Source: Roseovarius sp. (lineage in GTDB: Bacteria; Pseudomonadota; Alphaproteobacteria; Rhodobacterales; Rhodobacteraceae). From it: a stretch of 64,000 nt of DNA. The translations under genes and the position numbers were made by a program. Shown piece by piece: positions 24,825 to 33,853 of the stretch. The notes below the pieces were generated by a model that saw nothing but the letters and a program-made list of their open reading frames with translations, did no database searches and was not told the DNA's origin. Numbering within the stretch: position 1 is the first letter of the stretch; each line of letters opens with the position of its first letter. The stretch covers positions 1-64,000 of the forward strand of contig JARGOC010000011.1 of assembly GCA_029212365.1 (NCBI GenBank), in the 5' to 3' direction.

Positions 24825-25324
24825 TGTCGGCGTTGTGTGCATTCGGTCGTCGCAGAATTATGCTGGCGCAGCGAATGGCAGGTTTGACGGGTCGCACCGC
24901 AGCGTTGGTGGGCGAAGAGCAATGGCTGCAAAGGGCCGTTTGAACAACTTAACCGCCCAGATGCTCTGGCAGCAACATCGTCTGCTGGCGGTCCCAACCT
25001 TCGATAAATTGCGTCATCAACAACCACCGTATTGATTACAGAAATCATACCATCATCTGGGCAAAGAGGGTGAGTTTTCACACACCCTTTGGACGAACCG
25101 GACTGGTGCACTTGCCGCTTTTTCTGACGCAGAAAACGTTTGTATTTGCAGCGCCCCTCGGCTGGCAGTGCAGCATACGTCACCGAACCAGTCGTTCAAT
25201 CTGCCCGCTCTCACTCGATCTCAGACTAACCTTTTACTGCATCATGTCAGATTTCGCACCTGGCGGGTTTCACTGCGGCTCGAGCAACGGATTTGCATGT
25301 CTGCGACCAACCCAAACCTGCACT
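24825..25324. other. Gene-poor interval between zinc operon and DUF1348 relic
   Basis: No supported gene, RNA or repeat was found in these 500 bp. Short open frames lack ribosome sites and recognisable motifs. The composition and the nearby relics suggest decayed mobile or accessory DNA. The 220 bp from 25540 to 25759 likewise show nothing. Confidence 0.5.
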
Positions 25325-25539
25325 CGATGATCAATATCGCGGCTTCACTTCGCCTTTAGAAACGCTTCGGCCTTTTCGCGGTTGGTGACAACGGTTGCGC
25401 GATTGCGCCATTTGGTGTCCAGCGTGTTGGCGGCGGCGACTTTGGCAGCGTTACGGGTGTTCTAGCCGTCTTCGGCGAGACGCACCTTTTAAATTGCGGT
25501 CTCACGGGTGAAAGGCGGCAATTGGAGCCGGTTTCCCAT
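25325..25539 (-). pseudogene. DUF1348 (NTF2/SnoaL-like) relic with in-frame stops
   Basis: Reading leftward from the ATG at 25539, the frame gives LPPFTRETAI, then a stop, KVRLAEDG, a stop, NTRNAAKVAAANTLDTKWRN, REKAEAFLKAK, a stop, and SRDIDHR. This lines up with the start of DUF1348 proteins (LPPFT...KV..AEDAWNTRD...WRNR...FL..KWSRELDYRL). At least two of the stops (TAG and TGA) fall where the family has tryptophan. The remaining two thirds of the gene are absent. Confidence 0.7.
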
Positions 25540-25759
25540 GGCAAGGTTTCCTTTCTGGTTCAGGTTTCAGAATTTCTGTTCAAGCCGTGCCGGTTGTACA
25601 GCAGGCATGTATCAGAGGACCGGGTGACACTTTCAGATCAGGCACATGGGCCACTTTGGCCCAAGAAACACTGACGATAAGTGCATAGAATTTCCCGATC
25701 ACAGCCATGTTTTGACCCTCGCAGTCAAACACGCGCTTTTCGGGTGTAAGATTGGTTGA

Positions 25760-27043
25760 TCATACAGCAGACTTCATGCGCTTGCTGACACTGTCATGCC
25801 GGTGCGCAATCATCTTGGCCACATAGGCCGCATCTTCTGCCACTCTGAGGAAACGACCCGACCCCCATGTGTTGAGCCAGCCCAGGCCCAAGAAATAGAC
25901 GCCATCCTCATCACAAACGCCGCGCGTGTGCACAGGACGGCCCCGCCGATCAAGACAATCGACCTGCAGCCAGTCATAATTCGGGCGAAAGCCGATGCAC
26001 CATAGCACAGAGGTGATCCCTTCAGCGGCGGCATCAATTTGCGTGATTTCAGTGTCTGGATGCCAGACTTTTTCGAATGGCGGCTCAGGCGGTGCATCAA
26101 TCCCTTCGCGCTCGATGTAATCATCAATCATTGTGCGGATACCAACATAGCTTTTGTCCGCATCATCAAGGTTTTGCCCCAAGTCTTGCAGGAATCGGAT
26201 TGTCGTCCCATCCATGTCCGAGACAGAACCGTAAAGCTGCAACCCATCCAGCGCAAAACGGCGTAAATCGATCTCGTGGCCCCCATCGCGGCCTGACATG
26301 TAGTGGTTGGTCTTTGCCTCGGTCGCTTGCGGGTCTGGTTGCTGTGCAATTGTAATGTCATAATACCCCATTTGATGCAGCCAGTCCGTTGCATCCTTGC
26401 CGCGATACCACCGCGGACTGCGCGGAGCAGGACCAACAGCAAGCTGCACTTCACGTCCGGCGATGTGCAGGTCCTCCATCAGCTGCACGCCCGATTGACC
26501 CGTACCAACGACAAGACAAATGCCCTCAGGTATGTCCGACGGGCGACGATATGATTTGGAATGTATCTGTGTAATTGTCGGGTCCAGCTTGCTGGCGAAG
26601 GACGGTGTGACGGGCCGGTCATATCCGCCGGAGGCAATGATCACATGATCAGCAGACCACAGTCCCTGATCGGTATCGACTTCAAAAATCCCGTCAATTT
26701 TCTCAATACGGGTTACTGTCACACCTTCGCGCAGCGGGGCATCGAAACTGTCACAAAAGGCTTCGACGTAATCGATGATTTCGTCTTTCACCATAAAGCC
26801 CGTTGGGTCTTCGCCGCGATACGGGAAATCCGGCAATTTGCACTGCCAGTTTGGCGTCACCAGACAAAAGCTGTCCCAACGATCCTCTTTCCATGCGTGA
26901 AAGCGTTGGTGGCGTTCCAGTACGACATGATCGATATCTGCCTGGCACAAATAATAGGATGCAGACATCCCAGCTTGACCAGCACCAACGATAACCGTTG
27001 TGACATGGGTGCGCGGCGCGAGCGTTACTGGATTGACAGACAT
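25760..27043 (-). CDS. nitH: NitH, nit1C flavin-dependent oxidoreductase (MSMEG_0569 family)
   Basis: A 427-residue flavoprotein monooxygenase-like enzyme. The FAD-binding GAGQAGMSASYYL is near residue 21, and an NADPH-type GTGQSGVQLMED is near residue 178. It belongs to the family found only with the nitrilase cluster nit1C, which in pseudomonads and others is linked to growth on cyanide. It is the last gene of the leftward nitB-nitH operon and overlaps nitG by 19 bp. Substrate unknown. Confidence 0.88.
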   Translation of the reverse strand: MSVNPVTLAPRTHVTTVIVGAGQAGMSASYYLCQADIDHVVLERHQRFHAWKEDRWDSFCLVTPNWQCKLPDFPYRGEDPTGFMVKDEIIDYVEAFCDSFDAPLREGVTVTRIEKIDGIFEVDTDQGLWSADHVIIASGGYDRPVTPSFASKLDPTITQIHSKSYRRPSDIPEGICLVVGTGQSGVQLMEDLHIAGREVQLAVGPAPRSPRWYRGKDATDWLHQMGYYDITIAQQPDPQATEAKTNHYMSGRDGGHEIDLRRFALDGLQLYGSVSDMDGTTIRFLQDLGQNLDDADKSYVGIRTMIDDYIEREGIDAPPEPPFEKVWHPDTEITQIDAAAEGITSVLWCIGFRPNYDWLQVDCLDRRGRPVHTRGVCDEDGVYFLGLGWLNTWGSGRFLRVAEDAAYVAKMIAHRHDSVSKRMKSAV

Positions 27044-27303
27044 ATGACAGTTTCCTCAGGTTTGTAGCGGGCGATTGCGCTGGCAAGCTTTGCGGCCTGT
27101 GCGTCGGCAGAGCTACAGCGAAACCCGTATTTTGCCTCAACACGTTGGGCGGCAAGCTCAAGTGCAGTGCGACTGCGCGTGCCGAAATCATCTACGCGAT
27201 ACGTCGCACCCGCCGTCAGGTGGTCGTGGATCACGGTCGATGGAGAATAGCACTCTTCTTCAACCCCATCGGGCCAGAGGATGCGAAACATGGTTTCAGG
27301 CAT
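27025..27303 (-). CDS. nitG: NitG, nit1C small protein (MSMEG_0570 family)
   Basis: A 92-residue protein annotated in relatives as a nitrogen-starvation response protein; no biochemical role is known. The start at 27303 (MPETMFRILWPDG) overlaps the nitF stop by 8 bp, while an upstream ATG at 27351 would extend deep into nitF and is rejected. Sequence features are a compact DGVEEECYSPS segment and a basic middle. Confidence 0.83.
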   Translation of the reverse strand: MPETMFRILWPDGVEEECYSPSTVIHDHLTAGATYRVDDFGTRSRTALELAAQRVEAKYGFRCSSADAQAAKLASAIARYKPEETVICLSIQ

Positions 27304-28270
27304 GGGACAACTCCTTGATCGAGCCAAGTCCAAGGTAGGGGGCGGCCGCATGATCCCAGATCATGTGTTGGGCCGCACCATCCATGAGGCTCAGCGTGCT
27401 GCCGACACCAACGTTACCAATGACGGCCGCGTGAATATCACGCTTTTGAAACCGTGATAGAATGGTGGCTGCGTTTTCGGGTTTCGCTGTCAATAGAAAG
27501 CCATAACTCGGAAAGGCCGTCATCCAGCGGGTCAGGTCGCCATCCGGCGGTGAAATGCGGTCAGGTTCAATCGTGATGCTGACACCAGAGCATTCCGCGA
27601 GCATCAGCGCTGTTCCGGCAATTCCGCCCTGACTGATATCCTTGCCCGCCGTCACAAGGCCGTCTTCGGCCAGTGCGGGCAGGATTTCCATGTCGCCGCG
27701 CAGCCGCGCTTTGGGGGCATCAAGGAAAGCGGGAAAGTTGCTGCTGTCACCTGCATAGGCGCCGCGCATGTCCGCGCATGCAATCAATAAATCACCCGGT
27801 TGCGCGTCAAAGCTGGTGATCAAAACCTTGGCGTGCCCCCAGATCGCCGCCGCGAGTTGCGGCTGTGCGGTGCGCAGGTTCGTATGCCCCCCGACAATCG
27901 GGATACCATAGGTCTCTGACGCCTCTTTCATCCCGCGCAAAATCTCCTGTGCGGTGGCTGCATCGGGTGCCCAGAGCGCATTGGTTACGGCGGTCGGTCT
28001 ACCACCCATGGCAAGGATATCGCTCATGTTGACCATGACTGCACACCAGCCCGCAAACCACGGCGCGGAAGCCACAAAATCGTTCATGAAACCTTCTGTT
28101 GCCATCAGTTGCCAGCCATCACCGTCAGAGATCGCGGCTGCGTCATCGCCAGGACGCCCGCAGCTGTTCTGCGTCAAGTCAAGGGCTGCGCAGGCCACGT
28201 CGATGTCACGCTTTCCGGTCACATGCGGATGCGCGAGCAAATGCGCAACAAGGTCGGCTATGTGTGTCAC
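27296..28270 (-). CDS. nitF: NitF, AIR-synthase-like protein (sll0787 family)
   Basis: A 324-residue protein of the PurM/SelD-like ATP-binding superfamily. The N-terminal half has GDDAAAISDG and a MVNMSDILAMGG segment typical of these ATPases; the C-terminal half has ISQGGIAGTALMLAE. It presumably activates a substrate by phosphorylation. In some species the domain is fused to the GNAT domain; here the two are separate genes that overlap by 4 bp. Confidence 0.87.
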   Translation of the reverse strand: MTHIADLVAHLLAHPHVTGKRDIDVACAALDLTQNSCGRPGDDAAAISDGDGWQLMATEGFMNDFVASAPWFAGWCAVMVNMSDILAMGGRPTAVTNALWAPDAATAQEILRGMKEASETYGIPIVGGHTNLRTAQPQLAAAIWGHAKVLITSFDAQPGDLLIACADMRGAYAGDSSNFPAFLDAPKARLRGDMEILPALAEDGLVTAGKDISQGGIAGTALMLAECSGVSITIEPDRISPPDGDLTRWMTAFPSYGFLLTAKPENAATILSRFQKRDIHAAVIGNVGVGSTLSLMDGAAQHMIWDHAAAPYLGLGSIKELSHA

Positions 28271-28809
28271 GCAGCGCTCCGGGTCAGTGCCATCCAGCCG
28301 CGTACAGGATCAACCACAGGCGGATAAGCCGACAGATCGGCCTGCATCAGCATATGGGGGTGGCCGTGCAGGTTTTGCTCACCCTGCGGCTGCCAGTTCA
28401 ATTTCTCAAAAAGGGGGACATTCTGCATTTGGACATGGGCAAGGAATGTCATGCAGCCGCGCGCATGTGCTGTGCCCACGGCAAGGCGGATCAGCTCTGC
28501 CCCCAGCCTGCCAACACGACGATAATCGGGTGTGACGGCCAGACGCGATCCCCACCAAACGCCGGGGGTGTCTTCGTGAATACGCACAGTGCCCACGACC
28601 TCATCAGCTTCCGACGCAATCGTCGAGACCGCCACCAACGGCAAGGCCTTGCGATCAATCGCATCGCGGTCGTGATTGGCAAAGATTGCCTGTTCCATAA
28701 CGAAGGTGCGGTGCCGCAAAGAGGCAGCGCCACCAATTTCCCAGTTTTCTGTGGCAAGGCGGATCAGAAATTCCGGTGTCACGAAGGCGGATGGGCGTTC
28801 GATGATCAT
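28267..28809 (-). CDS. nitE: NitE, GNAT-like protein (MSMEG_0567 N-terminal family)
   Basis: A 180-residue acetyltransferase-fold protein. The acetyl-CoA-binding region appears as RLAVTPDYRRVGRLGAELI. It overlaps nitD and nitF by 4 bp each, so synthesis is coupled. Found consistently in nit1C clusters; the acceptor is unknown. Confidence 0.86.
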   Translation of the reverse strand: MIIERPSAFVTPEFLIRLATENWEIGGAASLRHRTFVMEQAIFANHDRDAIDRKALPLVAVSTIASEADEVVGTVRIHEDTPGVWWGSRLAVTPDYRRVGRLGAELIRLAVGTAHARGCMTFLAHVQMQNVPLFEKLNWQPQGEQNLHGHPHMLMQADLSAYPPVVDPVRGWMALTRSAA

Positions 28810-29930
28810 GAAACGGTTTCCATCTTGGGGCGTTTGTACTTTTCAAACGCGGAGAGGGCCGAACAGGCACCACAGCGGCCACAACCTGCCTTTATGTCTT
28901 CGGCCCGCATCCCTTGATCGACGATCATCTGCGACAAAGGACCAAGCACATTGTGCATAAAGGCTGACGATGGCGCGGGGTGGCTTTCTAGCGGGGTGCC
29001 AGCAACGGGTACAAAAGGCACCACAAAAGGATATACGCCAATTGCGGTAAGGCGCGCGCACATCGCCAAGATCGTCTCTTCGGTGTCACCTAAACCCGCA
29101 AGGATGTAGGTCGAGACTTGACCCCGACCAAAGACCTCGACTGCTGCTGCAAAGCTGTCGAAGTATTTTTCCAGCGACACTTGCGCTTTGCCGGGCATGA
29201 TTTGCTGGCGCAACTCAGGTGTCACGACTTCAAGGTGCATGCCAAGACTATCAATACCTGCGTCTTTCATCCGGCGGTGCCAGGCGTCGTCCTCGGGGGG
29301 TTCGCACTGGGCCTGCAGGGGCAGATCAACGGCCGCACGGATCGCTTCGGCGCTTTCGGCCAGAACTCTGGCCCCGCGATCTTTGCCCGCAGGGGTGCCG
29401 GTTGTCATCACCATATGTTTGACCCCGTCAAGCATGACCGCGGCGCGCGCGACTTCGGCAAGTTGTGCAGGTGTTTTGTGGGCAATCGTACGACCGGCGG
29501 CAAGGCTTTGACCGATAGCGCAGAACTTGCAGGTTTTCTTCCGGCTTTCGTACCGGATACAGGTCTGCAATACCGTTGTCGCCAAGACATCTTTGGCATG
29601 CAGCTGTGCGATGTGGCTGTAGGGCACACCCTCGGCTGTGGACAGATCAAGAAACTTTGCACGCGGCGGGAATTGCACATCTGTAAAGAACGCGCCGTCT
29701 TTGAGGACACGCGCATTGCCCGCCTCATCGGGTGCTTCGACGAGATAGGGCGAGTCAAATGCTGTGGCCGTGTGGACCGGGATCATCACGGTCATGCCGC
29801 CAATCGTGACGGCTTTATGATCGGTTGGCCCCGCCCCGCCCCGCCTGCTGTCGGCCCCCGCGTTGGGATCGACAAGTCGCATGCCACGGGTTTGCAGGTC
29901 GTTGATCAGATCGCCGGTTGCTACTTGCAT
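28806..29930 (-). CDS. nitD: NitD, radical SAM protein (MSMEG_0568 family)
   Basis: A 374-residue radical SAM enzyme, somewhat similar to biotin/lipoyl synthases. The cluster-binding cysteines are C124, C134 and C137, that is C-x9-C-x2-C instead of the standard C-x3-C-x2-C. A second motif, C350-x2-C353-x2-C356, is near the C-terminus and could bind another cluster. The gene starts 1 bp after the nitC stop. It probably makes the unidentified product or cofactor on which the cluster acts. Confidence 0.88.
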   Translation of the reverse strand: MQVATGDLINDLQTRGMRLVDPNAGADSRRGGAGPTDHKAVTIGGMTVMIPVHTATAFDSPYLVEAPDEAGNARVLKDGAFFTDVQFPPRAKFLDLSTAEGVPYSHIAQLHAKDVLATTVLQTCIRYESRKKTCKFCAIGQSLAAGRTIAHKTPAQLAEVARAAVMLDGVKHMVMTTGTPAGKDRGARVLAESAEAIRAAVDLPLQAQCEPPEDDAWHRRMKDAGIDSLGMHLEVVTPELRQQIMPGKAQVSLEKYFDSFAAAVEVFGRGQVSTYILAGLGDTEETILAMCARLTAIGVYPFVVPFVPVAGTPLESHPAPSSAFMHNVLGPLSQMIVDQGMRAEDIKAGCGRCGACSALSAFEKYKRPKMETVS

Positions 29931-29931
29931 A

Positions 29932-30897
29932 TCAATCCTCCAATGGGATCGGCTGAAATTGCGGGCCAGATGCCGTCACGTGCCGTGTGAGGGTCGTATC
30001 GGTGTTATGATGCAGAGAAAGGAGCTCGGGGCGGGCATAGTGGCCCACTGAATCCATCATCCGTTTGCGCTTGGTCACAAGCGCCATGTCCAGATCGCCA
30101 TACAGAATGCCTTCGCCGCTGGTCAAAGGCGGCACGACATGGCGGCCTTCGGGCGTGATGATGCATGTCATGCATCCGTCGCGCAGGGCCTTTTGCAAGG
30201 TGCTGTCGGCTGTGATGCTCTCTATCTGTTCATCGGTCAACCAACCCGTCGCGTTCACGACAAAACAGCCCGCTTCAAGGGCATGGTGGCGCATTGTGAC
30301 TTCGATTTGTTCCCCAAAGATTGGCCCGACAAGCGACCCCGGAAACTGCGCAACATGGATTTCTTCGTGTTGCGCCATGAGCGCATAGCGCGCGAGCGGG
30401 TTGTAATGCTCCCAGCAGGCCAAAGCGCCGACGCGCCCGATCCGGGTGTCAACAACCTGCAGGCCAGCACCATCGCCTTGGCCCCAGACCATCCGTTCGT
30501 GATAGGTCGGGGTGATCTTGCGCCTTTTCAGCAAGAGCGTTCCGTTGGCGTCGAATATCAGCTGGGCATTATATAACGAACCGTGATCACGCTCATTCAC
30601 GCCAAGCACGACGACAACACCCTGGTGGGCGCAGCGCTCAGCCACACGCCGTGTTTCATCGGACGGAACTGTGACGGCCTCTTCATACAAATGAAGGTGT
30701 GGCTTGCCTTGCTGACACGGCGGGAGAACAAACGAAAAATACGGATAAAAAGGGACAAAGGTCTCAGGGAAAACGATCAAGTCTGCGCCGTTGCCAGCCG
30801 CTTCGTCTATGGCATCAAGAACGCGGACCAGCGTTTTTTCGCGGCTCGTAAGATCCGGTGCAATCTGGACGGCTGCCGCCTTGACGATCCGTGACAT
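29932..30897 (-). CDS. nitC: NitC, Nit1-type nitrilase
   Basis: A 321-residue nitrilase-superfamily enzyme. The Glu-Lys-Cys triad is visible: E in [11 protein letters not shown] in [17 protein letters not shown] and C in [11 protein letters not shown]. Nit1 nitrilases of nit1C clusters are required for cyanide use in studied bacteria, though the true substrate is unsettled. A 54-bp gap with a hairpin separates it from nitB. Confidence 0.92.
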   Translation of the reverse strand: MSRIVKAAAVQIAPDLTSREKTLVRVLDAIDEAAGNGADLIVFPETFVPFYPYFSFVLPPCQQGKPHLHLYEEAVTVPSDETRRVAERCAHQGVVVVLGVNERDHGSLYNAQLIFDANGTLLLKRRKITPTYHERMVWGQGDGAGLQVVDTRIGRVGALACWEHYNPLARYALMAQHEEIHVAQFPGSLVGPIFGEQIEVTMRHHALEAGCFVVNATGWLTDEQIESITADSTLQKALRDGCMTCIITPEGRHVVPPLTSGEGILYGDLDMALVTKRKRMMDSVGHYARPELLSLHHNTDTTLTRHVTASGPQFQPIPLED

Positions 30898-30918
30898 GTT
30901 GTCTCTCCGAAAAGGTAG

Positions 30919-30941
30919 GCCGGGACGTCAGGCGCCCCGGC
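30919..30941 (-). terminator. Intercistronic hairpin between nitB and nitC
   Basis: A 6-bp GC stem (30919-30924 with 30936-30941), extendable past a bulge, in the gap between nitB and nitC. No T-run follows. It may partially attenuate transcription so that NitB is made in excess. Confidence 0.35.
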
Positions 30942-30951
30942 AACTCGATTA

Positions 30952-31434
30952 TTAAAGCGTCCAGGTGTCGACGATCACTGCATTGTCGCGCACATGTAGC
31001 AGCTTGAGGTCCAAAACATCTTGTGGCGCAATCGGAATGATGCCGGGCAGCAGCGACGCTTCGCCGTGACCATAAAGCGCCTGCAAGGCGAAACGGCAGG
31101 CATAGATTTTACTGCCTTCCGCCATGAATTTATTCAAATTATCGGCAAAGTTCTGGTGTCCAGGAAATGCCGCATCGCCCAAAGTGGGAAAACCGCGCTG
31201 CAGACCAAGCGTCACACCGGGCCCATAAAGCAGGATGGACGTTTCGTAGCCCTTTCGGGCTAAGCGGATGGCGTTCAGCATGTTTACCAGACCAATAGAC
31301 CCTTCGAAGGCAACGGTGTGGAATGTAACCAAGGCTTTTTGGCCCGGTTCTGCCTTTACGTCTTCAAATACCTTGTCTTCGTAGTCGACGAAAAAGTCGC
31401 CATCTTTGTGTTTTTCTTGTGTGACTGCGGGCAT
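30952..31434 (-). CDS. nitB: NitB, nit1C leader protein (MSMEG_0572/sll0783 family)
   Basis: First gene of the nit1C operon, encoding 160 residues. The ATG at 31434 ([12 protein letters not shown]) has AGGGGAA upstream; the ATG at 31473 would add 13 unsupported residues. The protein has a DsrE-like look ([29 protein letters not shown]), with one cysteine in YACRF. Annotated elsewhere as a nitrogen-starvation response protein; no activity is known. Confidence 0.86.
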   Translation of the reverse strand: MPAVTQEKHKDGDFFVDYEDKVFEDVKAEPGQKALVTFHTVAFEGSIGLVNMLNAIRLARKGYETSILLYGPGVTLGLQRGFPTLGDAAFPGHQNFADNLNKFMAEGSKIYACRFALQALYGHGEASLLPGIIPIAPQDVLDLKLLHVRDNAVIVDTWTL

Positions 31435-31567
31435 AACAGCTTCCCCTAAAATTGATCGACCTTGACTGGTCATGTTGCTTTTCCAGTCTGCCTTGCAGCT
31501 TGAAATCCGATCAATTTATGAGTCAATTATGCATACAATATTACGAACCGTACCGGGTTTATTGCTT

Positions 31568-31584
31568 GATAATTGGGATAATTG
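31568..31584. promoter_or_regulatory. Direct-repeat operator candidate between nitB and the MocR gene
   Basis: Two perfect copies of GATAATTG (31568-31575 and 31577-31584), one base apart, lie in the 249-bp intergenic region, 100 bp before the MocR start. MocR-type regulators often bind direct repeats in the shared intergenic region. The surrounding sequence is strikingly AT-rich. Confidence 0.4.
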
Positions 31585-31683
31585 ATCACTGCTTATGCTT
31601 CCAAAAAAATAATTGCGGGCGGTTTTTTGAAAAATCCATACAAGTTGCTTCAATTTCGCAGAGCAACGATATACCGTTAGGGG

Positions 31684-33045
31684 ATGACAGATTGGACACC
31701 GATTCTGCGGCGTGACGGGCCCGCCCGTTATTTGCAACTTGCCGAAGCCATCTCTGATGGGATCGCGGACGGGACCTTGCGGGACGGTATGCGCCTCCCG
31801 CCTCAGCGCAGGCTTGCTGATAGGCTGGGCATCGATTTTACCACAGTGTCCCGCGGCTATGTGGAAGCGCGTGAACGCGGCTTGGTAAAGAGCCACGTCG
31901 GGCGGGGCACTTTCGTGATCGGCACAAAGCACCCCGAACCTCAACGCGAGCAACGCAGACACGCTGACGTCGATCTCACCATGAACCTGCCTCCTGAACC
32001 GGACGATGCAAAGCTGCTCGCAATGATGGAAGGAGGTGTGCAGACCGTCACGGCCAATCTGGTTGATTTGCTGCGATACCAATCGTCGACTGGCGGCGAA
32101 ATCGATAAAGAGGCCGCATCCACATGGCTGTCCCTGCGTGGATTGGTGCCATCGCTTGACCGGATTGCAGTCACACCGGGTGCGCATCCGACAATTCTTG
32201 CTATCCTCATGAGCCTGACCAAACCCGGGGACGTCGTTTTGTCAGAGGATGTCACCTATTCTGGTATTCGCAACATCTGCGCCCGACTGAACCTGCGCCT
32301 TGTGGGGATTCCGGGCGACGCAGAGGGGATTGACCCCGCAGCACTTGAGGCGGCTATCAGCGAATATCGCCCCCGCGTGCTTTATCTGAACCCCACACTC
32401 AACAACCCGACGACGCGGACGATCTCTCTTGCACGGCGTCAGTCCATTGCAGATGTGATTATTGCTCATGGCCTCCCTTTGATCGAGGATGACGCCTACG
32501 GCTTTATACCGCCCAACCCGCCCGCGCCGCTTGCCAGCTTTGCGCCAGACCTGGTCTGGCATATTGGTGGGCTTGCCAAATGTATCGGTGCAGGGTTGCG
32601 CCTTGCATATACCGTCGCCCCCGATAGCCATGCCGCCCGCGAGTTGGCACATCAGATCAAGACTATTTCTGTGATGCCTTCGCCTTTGATGATGGCGCTT
32701 GCAACGCGTTGGATCATCGACGGCACTGCAGATAGTATCCGGCGCTTTGTGCGCGAGGAAACATTTGCGCGACAGGCCATCGCATCCCAAGCTTTGGCAG
32801 GTTTCAACTTTGAATCTGCTCCAAATGCCCTCAATATCTGGCTACACCTTCCCGAAGGGATATCGCGGGCGGAAATCATCGGACGCATGACCGGCACGGG
32901 CGTCGGCATTATGCCTTCGGATGCCTTTATCGTATCGGGAGATCCCACCGAATCGATCCGGGTATGCTTGGGGGGGCAGGTTCAGCAATCCCAATTGCGC
33001 GATGCGATCGGCCTTCTTGCCTATATCATGTCAAGTACGACCTAG
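31684..33045 (+). CDS. MocR/PdxR-type regulator (GntR HTH fused to aminotransferase domain)
   Basis: A 453-residue protein with a GntR winged helix (residues ~10-80, RLPPQRRLADRLGIDFTTVSR) and a class I aminotransferase-like domain (~100-450). The PLP-lysine position appears as HIGGLAKCIGAGLRLAY, so PLP binding is likely. Such proteins sense PLP or amino compounds and usually control the divergent neighbour, here nitBCDEFGH. The usual nit1C regulator NitA, an enhancer-binding protein, is absent, which makes this gene the best candidate. Confidence 0.88.
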   Translation: MTDWTPILRRDGPARYLQLAEAISDGIADGTLRDGMRLPPQRRLADRLGIDFTTVSRGYVEARERGLVKSHVGRGTFVIGTKHPEPQREQRRHADVDLTMNLPPEPDDAKLLAMMEGGVQTVTANLVDLLRYQSSTGGEIDKEAASTWLSLRGLVPSLDRIAVTPGAHPTILAILMSLTKPGDVVLSEDVTYSGIRNICARLNLRLVGIPGDAEGIDPAALEAAISEYRPRVLYLNPTLNNPTTRTISLARRQSIADVIIAHGLPLIEDDAYGFIPPNPPAPLASFAPDLVWHIGGLAKCIGAGLRLAYTVAPDSHAARELAHQIKTISVMPSPLMMALATRWIIDGTADSIRRFVREETFARQAIASQALAGFNFESAPNALNIWLHLPEGISRAEIIGRMTGTGVGIMPSDAFIVSGDPTESIRVCLGGQVQQSQLRDAIGLLAYIMSSTT

Positions 33046-33103
33046 GGCTTTTGCAGTGTCGGCTCAGATCAAAAGGCGATGGACGCACTGTCGTGCACTC
33101 GGG

Positions 33104-33425
33104 TGGTAATCCCCCCTAAAATTATTGGTGTTCAACAGTAGAATTTTCTCGGCAAGATACCTGAGGAGATTTGCGATGAAGAACAGACGTTTTAGCGATG
33201 CGCAGATCATGGCCGTGCTGAAGAAGGTGGAGGGTGGTGCATTGAAGTGGACTTCTCGCTGCCCGCAGAACAGGTTGTACGAGTTTAAACCAGATCATTG
33301 AATGGCGCAGTCAACCGCAGACGATACCTGTCGATATCGGCCCCGAATAAATCAGCAGAAAGCTGATGGAATGGGCCAAAAAGCATGGCGTTCACCTCGA
33401 ACATATCCAGCCCCTCCCTCATACA
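33104..33425 (+). mobile_element. Decayed IS3-family element (orfA start joined to orfB core)
   Basis: A TGGTAATCCCCCC end is followed by an orfA start at 33176 (MKNRRFSDAQIMAVLKKVEG) that breaks after about 25 codons. From ~33285 the + strand encodes part of an orfB integrase core: NQIIEWRSQPQTIPVD, GPE, a stop where a tyrosine codon is expected, then ISRKLMEWAKKHGVHLEHIQ. Most of both genes is deleted. Non-functional. Confidence 0.72.
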
Positions 33426-33466
33426 TGCGTGCATCTGTTGCCGTGCAACGGGACAAGCCACAACAG

Positions 33467-33705
33467 TGTATCCCGTCACGACCTTTGAGACAGAGCAGCA
33501 GTTTTGCTTAGCGAGAGTTTTCGGTTCATCGTAATCCTTGAAGGGATACGAGATGAGAGCGAAGACAGGGCCGAATGGATCAGCAGACAAACATGTTAAA
33601 GAGATCAAGCGTAAGACGCGGCGACAATTCTCTGCAGAAGTGAAGATCCGGATCGTTTTAGTTGGCCTGCGAGGGGAGCAGTTCAATTTGCAAAAAGCTC
33701 TTTGA
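33467..33705 (+). mobile_element. IS3-family left end with truncated orfA (copy 2)
   Basis: The 61-bp end shared with 20410-20470 is followed by an orfA start at 33553 (MRAKTGPNGSADKHVKEI, then RQFSAEVKIRIVLVGLRGE). The homology ends near 33677 and a stop occurs at 33703. The rest of the element is missing. With copy 1 it brackets the zinc and nit1C cassettes in direct orientation. Confidence 0.72.
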
Positions 33706-33853
33706 TTTCACAATGATCACCATTGTTTCTTAATTCCCCACAATCGCCTTAATCAAGACACCTTTCACGGCGAAGTTGTAAAAAGAAAGCAAATATCTTG
33801 CCTCCTATTATGGGGTATTTGCAAAGAAACAACCGCTTCGAAAGGGCGAGGAA

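Noticed and set aside
29118-29990. A 290-codon + strand frame across nitD
   Set aside because: Antisense to a well-supported radical SAM gene; it reflects codon bias in GC-rich DNA.
31435-31683. A sigma-54 promoter upstream of nitB
   Set aside because: No TGGCAC-N5-TTGC type match was found in the intergenic region, in line with the absence of a NitA-type activator.
33285-33686. A 133-codon minus-strand frame over the IS3 relics
   Set aside because: The + strand encodes recognisable transposase pieces here; the minus frame is their shadow.
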